This document shows, piece by piece, positions 1 to 8,047 of a stretch of 64,000 nt of DNA. The notes below the pieces were generated by a model. That model was not told the origin of the DNA. It saw only the letters and a program-made list of their open reading frames with translations, and did no database searches. The stretch covers positions 54,166 through 118,165 of the forward strand of contig JACQFQ010000064.1 of NCBI GenBank assembly GCA_016199985.1, in the 5' to 3' direction. Origin of the DNA: Verrucomicrobiota bacterium (lineage in GTDB: Bacteria > Verrucomicrobiota > Verrucomicrobiia > Limisphaerales > UBA11320). The position numbers and the translations under genes were made by a program. How positions within the stretch are numbered: position 1 is the stretch's first letter; each line of letters starts with the position of its first letter.

Positions 1-3000
1 GCCAAAAGTCACCACGACTGCGGAAGAGCTCCCGGAAATCGTGAACGTTTCATTTCCATCCTCGGTGTTGAGGTAAAGACGCTTGCCGGCGCGAGGCCCG
101 GCGTTGAGAACCAGTGTGCCGTCGCTCAGCACAGGGACTCCAGGATCACCCGCCAGCAACGGGACGATCGGCTGCGCTCGATGCTCCCATCTGCCGAGAT
201 TCTTTGTCAGCAGTTCCAGCTGATGCTCCTCGCCCCAGGCGACCTGACCGGTGAGGAAGACGTGAAGGTCGAGGCTCGTGTCGACATTCACCAACTGCAT
301 CAAGCCCTTGAGAAAATCAAAATCAAGGAACGAACTGTCACCAGGAGGCGCTGTCTCGCCAGGCTGGGCAGGAGGACGGTAATTATACATCTCCGCGATC
401 TCAGATGCCCGGATCTTGCCGTCCGATATCGTTTTCCCCGTTCCATCGGGATGAGGGACATCCATGAGATCTACCGCGACCGTTAAGTTCAAGGAGCCGC
501 CTATCCCAGCTTTTCCGACCCGCGCGTTCACCTCGCCTTTCAGGCCGATCGCGGCCTCAAACTTGAATTGCGGATGTGCGATCTCCAATCTTTGGTCCGG
601 CGTGTTCAGATCGTAGTCTTTGACGTAGAAGCCATCGATGATACCGAACCCACCGCCTCCGTGCATCGATTGACGGAAGCCGAATGTGTCAAAACCGAAT
701 TCCAGGTTGGCTTGAGCCTTCAAACTGCCGAACGCAATCACGTCTAGGCTAATGGCGCTCAGAGGAGGGGGAAGAGGGATGCTGAGGATTGTCTTGTCGA
801 ACCCAAACGAAACATTCAGCTGAGGAATTGCGATCGTGAGAAGTGTCGCATCTCCCCCGGAAAAGAGCTTCGCCCAGTTCTTGGTGTCCTTGATGTACTT
901 GAAGATCTCAAATTTCACTTTGCCTGCGGCGGGCGGGTCGGTGGGCCCTAACTCTGTGAGGGTAGAATCCACCATCCTTTCCAAGCCGTCGAAGGCCTGC
1001 GAGTCGAGTGTCGAGTCATCGCCCGTGGCGGAACCATCGCGGCCAAAATGAATGTTACCTAGAACGATCCACTGGTTGGGGTCCATGCTCAACGCGGCAA
1101 TCCGATCCGCCAGTGTGAGCAGCTTTTGGGCGGTGTAAACGAAATCCCACGTCTCGAGCGGAGTCACGCCCTCCACGATCTGGATCAGGGTCAGAATACC
1201 AAGAATGTTGGGCTTGATGCCGCTGGCAACTCGAGTTCGCTCGGTCTCGTTCGGGATCTTGAGTTGGAGCGCCGCGCTAATCGCGTTCACAGACCAGATG
1301 TCCTTCAACTCCGGGATCTCCGCCGTCAGCGAATCCAACACCGGTTTGAATGGGCTGAGGACGGCCGCGATTTTATCGGCGACTGGCTTCAGCAGGCCCG
1401 ACATGAACGACCCGACTTGAAACGCTAGGTTCGCCAACGTCACGCTCGGCCGGACATTCGGATTCAGAAAATCCCACGGGCCTTTGATGATGAGACTTCC
1501 CCTGAGCTGCGGCAACCCCAGCCCTGAGTTCGCGCTGAGGATCAGGCCAAGGTTGATGTCGACGTTTCCGTGAAAATCCACCTTGAAGACGCTTTTGAGC
1601 GGGCTTCCGAGAATCTGACCCAGGGTCAAGTGACCTTTCTCATTCCCCACAAAATCCAGGTCCAAGCCAAGCTCAACACTGCTGGAAGCCGCGTTCTGAT
1701 CCGCGACCGTGGCGTCGAACACCAGGAATGCGCCCGATGCGGTGAAGTGACTGCCGTCAGGGTTGAGGAGTCTTGCGGTCACACTCAGTCCGAGTTCCGG
1801 CCGCCCGGCCGCCTGATAGTCATTGGTTGTGAGGTAAAAGCCGTTGTCCTTAACGCTCACGCCAAATCCCAGGTCCATGTGCCACCCCAGGTCGAGCTTC
1901 AGGTCCCGCTTCAGGTCGAGCGTGAAACCACCGAACACAAACTTGAGAGGCACATTGGCAGTAACATGCCCCTCGAGGGTTAGATTCCATTGCAGGCTAT
2001 CTGCATTGTCGGGCGTCGACTCCCCGGCCTTCCAATCCCCCAGGTTCGCGCCGGCGATGTCGTGCCAGGTGACATGGATGGCGCTCCGATCGTGGATCAC
2101 TCCCAGCCCGCCTTCGCCAAATACATCCCAGATCAGATTGTTCATGAGCACCACAGGGCTGATCCCCGTGAGCTTGACCTTCAACCCAGCCAAAAAGCCG
2201 AGGCGGAAGTCCTCGATAAATGTGGCGGTCCTCCCTAGCGCATCACCGACGAGGGGAAGATCTGCCTCTGCTGCGGTTTGGAAGATGGTTTGCACACTGC
2301 CCAAGGCCTGATCGATCCCGTCGACCACTTGCAGAGGGTCATTCAGCAGCTCCAAAAGCAACCCCACCCGATTCACATTCAAAACCCGCTCCTTCAGGTC
2401 CAAAGGCAGGTGAATTTCAACCGGATCCTTTTTGCCGTCTGACGTCTTGTGATCGATTAGAAATCGGAACAACTCAGCCAGCCCCCGGTTTCCGAATCGC
2501 GGCTGGGTGCGCAGCGTTAAGTCGCCCATCGGTAGGGTGTGATCTCCAGCCACCAGCGAGAGCGGCAACGCGACATTGAAGCGCCCTGTGATATCGAGAT
2601 TAAAATCGGAGGCGGTCGGTCCTGGAGAACTGCTGAGCAATGGCAGGTCCCTGTTCAGCTGAAGGTCGAATACCGCTCGGTCTGGCGTGGAAATGTCTCC
2701 ATCTCCATCCAAGACCGCCGAACCCCCGGTCACCCCGACGCCTAGCCCTCCGATCACAAAGTTGAGCTTTAAGTCCTTTCCTTGAATGCTCCCACCGACA
2801 CGGATATGCGTTCCGCCGCCCGCGGTGGATCCACCAGAACCCGCGGGTTGATACTTGCGAACAATGATGGACGGAGCCTTGCCTCTCGCCAAGTTCGAGA
2901 GATCGATCCCCAGGTCGAGTGTCGCCTCCGCCTCGAAAGAAACGCTCAACTTGCCCTCGGCACTGAGGTTGACCAACTTTCCATCCCCACCCAGCGCCGA

Positions 3001-6000
3001 GAGGTCGACCCCGGACATATCGGACAGCGATGCCAGATCGAGTTGTAGGTTCAGGTCGTTCTTCGGCGCCATGGTCACCTGATGGCGAAGGTGAAGGTTC
3101 AGCATCTGCCCTTCCATCTGGAGAGCGAGTTTCTGCGCCGCAAACGGCAGGTTATTGTCATCCTGGATGCCCAAGATCGCTTCCAAAGTGTCCTCGACAC
3201 CTTGAATTCCATCCGACGCCTTCGCCTTCAAGGCCTGGATTTGAGCATCGAGATTGTCCCATATGCCCAACAGGTCCTGGATTGAAGCGCCAAAAACCGG
3301 AAGCGGGTTCTTATAAAACTCACTGCCGGCCAGAGCCTGAGCCAGGTAATCCTTCCCGAGGCTCAGAGCGCTCACGAGCGTCCCGAATGTCGCCTCGACC
3401 TTCACGCCAGTCTTTCCAACCCGCAGAATCAGGAGCGGATTGCCATCTTCGGGCGTGCTCACGTTCTGGAACACCACCTGCATGACGTCGATTTCGAGTT
3501 CCCCTCCCGCCAGAATCGCCCTGAACTTGCCTCCGATGCGCAGGGAATTGAGACTCGGGATCGTGATCCCGCCCATGAGTGAGATACGCAGGCCCAGGTT
3601 GCCAGCCAGCTGCTTTCCATTCCCGGGGATCGTCATGATCTCGGAGCTCGTATTGATCTCAAGATCCGCCTGCGTCGCGGGGTCCAACTGGATCGGGAGA
3701 CCGATGCCAGCCACTACTTTTCCATTTGCCACGGCCGCGAATTTTCCGCCGACGAACACGAATTGCCCTTCGCCTTCCGTCAGGCTAAACGAATTCGTGT
3801 CGCCACCGCCACCTGACAGGGTCAGCGGAAGATTCACCTTGCTGAACCCTCCTGAGATCTGGTTTGAACCGTCCGTGGCCTTGCTAAACTCGAGATTGAA
3901 GTCCCCTTTGAGCGAATAGTCGCCCACGGAAAGAGTCACACTGCTTGCTTCAATCGCCAGATACTTAGCCGCTTTAACCTTTTCCAGTTGACGCGCGGGA
4001 GGGCTCTGCAAGCTGGCCAGCGTTGAGCTGAGGTCAGCGCCCGTAATATTGAAGCCCAAGCTGCCCTGACCGCTGAGGTCGAGGGAGCCCGATTGGATTT
4101 TGACCCGGGCTCCAACAACACCCGCCGCGATGCCGTTGGCCAACACGAGAGCGCCTGATCCCTCGCTCAGTTCGAAAGCGTCGCTGCCTCCGCCCATCGT
4201 CACTCCGTCGAGACTGAGCAGGATCAATCCTCCACCCGTGTTCCGGGTAGCGAGCACGGCAAAGCTCCCCGTCAGACGCCGCGAGAGGGCGCGGACAGCG
4301 CCAGTCCCTGATAATGTGACCGTGGGAGAAATCGAACCGAAGACATCCGCCGAGACCTCAATTCCCATTTTCCCCGTGATCGCGAAGTCCGCTCCCCCAC
4401 TGTCGAAGACGTTCGAAATATCATCGACAGCAAGGGAGGCACGAACGATCCCGCGAGCCTCGACGCGAAAGGCAGCATCCAATGCCGCCCCAGGATCCGG
4501 AGAGTTTCGGATCGTCTCCAAATCATTCCATGTCTTGCGACCCTTGGTGGCGAAGGCAACACCAGCATCCACAGAAGCGCTCACGTTCGCCTTCCGCTCC
4601 ACGGTCTGGAAGGGCGCGCCGAAGTTGATCATTAGCGGCAGCCCGGAGGCGGAAGCGCTCACGCTGATGTTGAAGGTCGGGACATCGATGAAAAAGGCGT
4701 TGGCTGAATCGATCCCCAGCGTGAAGTTCAGGTCGAAGGCCGCATGGATGCTAATGGCGCTGCTCTGGTCCCCTTTGAAACTGATCCCCAGAAGAGTTCC
4801 GGAAGCGGCGGACAGATCTACTTGAGTGTCTTTCTCAATAAGCAGATGCAGATTCAGCGACACCTTGTCACTGGAGCCGCCCGGTCCAAAAAGTGATTCA
4901 CCATCGATGGCCCCCAACACTGTCGCTTTGTAACCCGAGATGTGCGTCGAGAAGTCCAACAGACTCTGTTGCAGATTCAGGACGACTTCACCGAGCGAAG
5001 GGGGGTTGTTTGGATCCGGGAAGAGTTTCTGGACGTCGATGGCAGCGGAGATCGAGTCACCCACGCTCAGCAGCGAATCGAAATTGATGTCATCGGTGAT
5101 ATCCTGAAGCTCGACACCCGCTGTGCCAGGGCCCTTGCCCAGCAGCGGAACCTTTTGCCCCAGCTTAGCATGTTTGATGAATAGTTTGCTGACTGCGATA
5201 AAAGAGGTCAGGCCCGATTTGATCTTGCCGGCAGAATCCGGACTTAATCCTGGAGGCTTTGTGATCTGCAGTTCGTAACGAGTTTTTGTCTTATTGATCT
5301 GAATGGCATAACCACCTCCCAATGAAAACCCAGTATAGCTATCAAAGTCGCCGCTAACTTGGGCTGCATCTACAAAGGTCAGCGTCTTCCCGATATCGGT
5401 GTCAGTGGGTATGAAGCTGTCCAGGAGCTTGATCCTCAGCGCTCCACCCAAGGTGACTGTCCCGGTGGCGAGAATACTGTCGGAGATTGGCTTCTTGGAG
5501 GCATCCCGGCCTATTTCGATCACCAATTGATCACTAGGGGTGAATGCAAGATCGGAGCCAGTCATCTGCCCAAGCTTTCCGATGCCTGCTGGACTAGTTC
5601 CTTCCAAGTCAGCCCCGGCGTAGCGAGTGTTCTCAACCTTCTCCTCAATACTATCGTCCAACGGCGCTAGAAAATTGTACAACTGACCCGTGGCGAGACT
5701 CAGGTTGCCTTCAAGATCGTTGACGGTGGTCAGATACTGCTTCCATGAGGGCTTCTGGGGGCTGTTCAGTTTCTGGTTGGGGAAATCCACGGCCAGGACT
5801 TGGATGTCCTTAATGTTCGAGGGACCAAAATCAGAGGGTCCTTTTCCTCGAGGAACAATCACCAAGATCTTCCACACGTGCCCAGGGATCTGCACACTGA
5901 ACCTCGTCCCGTCAGCTGCAACCCTGCTAATCACGTCGGCCTTGCCGTCGTGATCCATGTCTAGCGTACCATAGGCTCCTGCGTAGGAATAGATGTCCAC

Positions 6001-7200
6001 GTCATTTGCCTTAAGGATTGCGCGGGACTCGTTCTCAAGGGTTCTCCAATCTTGTTGGTTAAAATCGGAAGCCTGAGGGATCATGTTCGTCATGTAGAAC
6101 GTCGCGCTGTTGGCCTCCCTGCTCGCCGTTCGATCCCCGCTCGGAACCAGATGTCCACGATCGTAGAGGACTGGCACGCTATTACCATCAGCGTCCGATC
6201 GGTAAGAATCACCCGGGTTCTGAATCCAACCGGCAGGCAGTGTGGGATCGGCTCTGAAACTATCCGTACGGTCTTGAGATCCAAGCCAACTGCCGTCGAG
6301 TTCCCATGCAGCCCAGTTAGGGTTGTGGGTCACGTTGTTGTAGGAAAGGACGTATTGGTCGCGCGAATCCCCCAAGACTCCTGGTCGGACAAGAAGGTAA
6401 TCTTGCTGATTCTTGGCATTAGCTGTGGCATCCGTAGGAGTGCCAAAGCGAAGGTGATCGACCAACGTTGCTCCAGGAGGCGGCTGAGCATCCGCCAACG
6501 TCAGCGCCGAGGAATCTATTGAGGAACTGACCCCATTCTGATCGCCGTTGGCGGCATTGGCAGGAAGGTCGGACGGGTCCAGAGCGAATGGCGCTTTGTC
6601 CAAAGAAAATGAAATAACGACTGCTGAAGCCGCCGATAGGGCCTCTCCTTGATTGACCGATGAATTCGTAGCCTGGTCTTCAATCAGTTGCGGAGGGGCG
6701 TTCGGCACACGGAGCGTGTCCACCATCTGTGTCGTGACCGAGGGCGCGCTGGTTTGTGTCTCCAGCAAGAAGCGCAAATCAACAGTCGGGTTGGGAGGCG
6801 CAACGGCCGAGGATGTTGAGGAGAGGGCGGACGTTGGTTCCGATTGCTGGGCGGCGGCAGGGGTCGCGGGAAGCTCCTGCAAAGTCACACGATCGTTGGA
6901 GGACTCGCGGGATTCAGTGCCGACAGTAGAACCATCCGGGCCTGTGCCCAGAGGAAAGCCAGCAGCGGGAGCGGTTGCTTGGTCAACCACCTCTTCACCG
7001 AAAATGTCAGCAACGCGCTGGCTCGGGTCGTAGCCGATCCCCTCAGCGCTGGCTTGATCTGCCGAGGTCCCGCACTCGGCGGAGGATAGAGCGGGCTCAG
7101 CCGAAGTTAGCCCCTGAAGAGAAAGCGCCACGGAGACGTCCGCAGACATCAGTATCCGTTGCTCCAACTGCTCCAACAAAAACTGTTTCTGATTGCCCAC
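1..7200 (-). CDS. Giant LEPR-XLL secreted protein with NUC1-type endonuclease domain (5' part; continues past the left edge)
   Basis: One reading frame stays open on the minus strand from a GTG at 7200 to base 1, at least 2,400 codons; the stop lies outside the window. An in-frame TGA just upstream and no ATG before the first motif make this GTG the best start. Residues 7-24 (FLLEQLEQRILMSADVS) match the LEPR-XLL motif found near the N-terminus of very large bacterial exoproteins. Residues about 270-450 form a DNA/RNA non-specific endonuclease (Serratia nuclease-like, beta-beta-alpha metal) domain: DRGH at 347-350 with catalytic His350, then FYMTNMIPQ at 368-376 and FNQQDWRTLE at 380-389, supplying the Asn and Glu expected near the metal. 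The remaining roughly 1,900 residues are beta-rich, Gly/Ser/Asp-rich and low in Cys, as in surface or secreted stalks. GC is visibly lower (mid-50s percent by eye) than in most neighbours. The nuclease assignment is strong; secretion and role are inferred. Confidence 0.85.
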   Translation of the reverse strand, partial: MGNQKQFLLEQLEQRILMSADVSVALSLQGLTSAEPALSSAECGTSADQASAEGIGYDPSQRVADIFGEEVVDQATAPAAGFPLGTGPDGSTVGTESRESSNDRVTLQELPATPAAAQQSEPTSALSSTSSAVAPPNPTVDLRFLLETQTSAPSVTTQMVDTLRVPNAPPQLIEDQATNSSVNQGEALSAASAVVISFSLDKAPFALDPSDLPANAANGDQNGVSSSIDSSALTLADAQPPPGATLVDHLRFGTPTDATANAKNQQDYLLVRPGVLGDSRDQYVLSYNNVTHNPNWAAWELDGSWLGSQDRTDSFRADPTLPAGWIQNPGDSYRSDADGNSVPVLYDRGHLVPSGDRTASREANSATFYMTNMIPQASDFNQQDWRTLENESRAILKANDVDIYSYAGAYGTLDMDHDGKADVISRVAADGTRFSVQIPGHVWKILVIVPRGKGPSDFGPSNIKDIQVLAVDFPNQKLNSPQKPSWKQYLTTVNDLEGNLSLATGQLYNFLAPLDDSIEEKVENTRYAGADLEGTSPAGIGKLGQMTGSDLAFTPSDQLVIEIGRDASKKPISDSILATGTVTLGGALRIKLLDSFIPTDTDIGKTLTFVDAAQVSGDFDSYTGFSLGGGYAIQINKTKTRYELQITKPPGLSPDSAGKIKSGLTSFIAVSKLFIKHAKLGQKVPLLGKGPGTAGVELQDITDDINFDSLLSVGDSISAAIDVQKLFPDPNNPPSLGEVVLNLQQSLLDFSTHISGYKATVLGAIDGESLFGPGGSSDKVSLNLHLLIEKDTQVDLSAASGTLLGISFKGDQSSAISIHAAFDLNFTLGIDSANAFFIDVPTFNISVSASASGLPLMINFGAPFQTVERKANVSASVDAGVAFATKGRKTWNDLETIRNSPDPGAALDAAFRVEARGIVRASLAVDDISNVFDSGGADFAITGKMGIEVSADVFGSISPTVTLSGTGAVRALSRRLTGSFAVLATRNTGGGLILLSLDGVTMGGGSDAFELSEGSGALVLANGIAAGVVGARVKIQSGSLDLSGQGSLGFNITGADLSSTLASLQSPPARQLEKVKAAKYLAIEASSVTLSVGDYSLKGDFNLEFSKATDGSNQISGGFSKVNLPLTLSGGGGDTNSFSLTEGEGQFVFVGGKFAAVANGKVVAGIGLPIQLDPATQADLEINTSSEIMTIPGNGKQLAGNLGLRISLMGGITIPSLNSLRIGGKFRAILAGGELEIDVMQVVFQNVSTPEDGNPLLILRVGKTGVKVEATFGTLVSALSLGKDYLAQALAGSEFYKNPLPVFGASIQDLLGIWDNLDAQIQALKAKASDGIQGVEDTLEAILGIQDDNNLPFAAQKLALQMEGQMLNLHLRHQVTMAPKNDLNLQLDLASLSDMSGVDLSALGGDGKLVNLSAEGKLSVSFEAEATLDLGIDLSNLARGKAPSIIVRKYQPAGSGGSTAGGGTHIRVGGSIQGKDLKLNFVIGGLGVGVTGGSAVLDGDGDISTPDRAVFDLQLNRDLPLLSSSPGPTASDFNLDITGRFNVALPLSLVAGDHTLPMGDLTLRTQPRFGNRGLAELFRFLIDHKTSDGKKDPVEIHLPLDLKERVLNVNRVGLLLELLNDPLQVVDGIDQALGSVQTIFQTAAEADLPLVGDALGRTATFIEDFRLGFLAGLKVKLTGISPVVLMNNLIWDVFGEGGLGVIHDRSAIHVTWHDIAGANLGDWKAGESTPDNADSLQWNLTLEGHVTANVPLKFVFGGFTLDLKRDLKLDLGWHMDLGFGVSVKDNGFYLTTNDYQAAGRPELGLSVTARLLNPDGSHFTASGAFLVFDATVADQNAASSSVELGLDLDFVGNEKGHLTLGQILGSPLKSVFKVDFHGNVDINLGLILSANSGLGLPQLRGSLIIKGPWDFLNPNVRPSVTLANLAFQVGSFMSGLLKPVADKIAAVLSPFKPVLDSLTAEIPELKDIWSVNAISAALQLKIPNETERTRVASGIKPNILGILTLIQIVEGVTPLETWDFVYTAQKLLTLADRIAALSMDPNQWIVLGNIHFGRDGSATGDDSTLDSQAFDGLERMVDSTLTELGPTDPPAAGKVKFEIFKYIKDTKNWAKLFSGGDATLLTIAIPQLNVSFGFDKTILSIPLPPPLSAISLDVIAFGSLKAQANLEFGFDTFGFRQSMHGGGGFGIIDGFYVKDYDLNTPDQRLEIAHPQFKFEAAIGLKGEVNARVGKAGIGGSLNLTVAVDLMDVPHPDGTGKTISDGKIRASEIAEMYNYRPPAQPGETAPPGDSSFLDFDFLKGLMQLVNVDTSLDLHVFLTGQVAWGEEHQLELLTKNLGRWEHRAQPIVPLLAGDPGVPVLSDGTLVLNAGPRAGKRLYLNTEDGNETFTISGSSSAVVVTFG

Positions 7201-7432
7201 CTGCGCGCCGCCCTTGGGTTGTCTCCCGTCCCAATGTCACGGCACCACACCGAGTCCTAGGGACCTATGGGAGGGATCAGGGATTTGATTGGTTGACGCC
7301 GTGTTTGGAGAGTCAGGGCAGGGTTGTCAATATGAGATTTGGTATTTCAAGCGGGCCAGCCGCCCTGGCGATGCCGAGGCGCGGGTCGTATCGCCGCGTT
7401 GATGCCCGAGCACCAAACGAATCTTCCCGCGG

Positions 7433-8047
7433 TCACACCAATCGTTCCATAGCCACCATGGCGGCGGCGGTGCGGGTCTCGACGCTTAGCTTTTCGAAGA
7501 TATGGCTCAGGTGGATCTTCACTGTCTTGTCGCTCATCCCCAAAATCGTCGCCACGTCCGCATTGGTCTTTCCTTGCGCGACCCAGAGCAGCACTTCCGC
7601 CTCCCGAGGCGTCAAACCCAGGGACTCGAGAGGAAGCGACGAGCTGAAATCGGGGGCCCCGCCCTTGCCCTGCATCCTCTGATGTCGGATCAACCGCGTC
7701 TCCACCGCCGAGAGCACCTCCTCCGCGGACGCCGGCTTGGTCAGATAGTCGTCCGCGCCCAAGTTCATGCCGGCGCGAACATCGGGCCGATCGCTCCTGG
7801 CGCTAAGAAAAATGAAGGGAATCGTGTCGCCGCGTTCCCGTTGACGAAGCGCCGCCAGCACGCCGAATCCGTCAAGCTTCGGCATGGTCACGTCGCAGAG
7901 GATCAGGTCGGGGTTCTCGCGCAAGGCGGTCGCCAAACCCGTTTCGCCATCCGCCGCGGACAACGGCAGATAGCCTTCCATCTCCAGGATCGTGCATAGA
8001 TTCTCGCGCGTGTGGCGCTCATCTTCGATGATGAGAACTTTTTTCAT
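7433..8047 (-). CDS. Response regulator, REC + LuxR-type HTH (NarL/FixJ family)
   Basis: This is a 204-residue two-component response regulator. The N-terminal receiver domain (about 1-120) has the acidic pair E8/D9, the phospho-acceptor D52 in LCDVTMPKLDG, and K104 in LTKPAS. A LuxR/GerE helix-turn-helix follows at about 144-204 (LTPREAEVLLWVAQGKTNADVA). The ATG overlaps the stop of the upstream histidine kinase by 4 bases, so the two are co-translated and the kinase is almost certainly its partner. It is expected to be a cytoplasmic transcription factor. Its targets are not visible, but the giant nuclease-fusion gene starts 233 bases downstream on the same strand and the MacB-like exporter lies upstream; both are plausible but unproven targets. 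Confidence 0.95.
   Translation of the reverse strand: MKKVLIIEDERHTRENLCTILEMEGYLPLSAADGETGLATALRENPDLILCDVTMPKLDGFGVLAALRQRERGDTIPFIFLSARSDRPDVRAGMNLGADDYLTKPASAEEVLSAVETRLIRHQRMQGKGGAPDFSSSLPLESLGLTPREAEVLLWVAQGKTNADVATILGMSDKTVKIHLSHIFEKLSVETRTAAAMVAMERLV

Noticed and set aside
7325..7330. TTGACA on the minus strand upstream of the giant gene
   Set aside because: A perfect -35 hexamer, but no acceptable -10 box lies at 16-18 bases, so it was not listed as a promoter.
181..7682. Many + strand open frames of 60-240 residues across the first 7.6 kb
   Set aside because: They are antisense shadows of the single minus-strand frame open from 7200 to base 1, and their products are Arg/Pro/Ser-rich without motifs.
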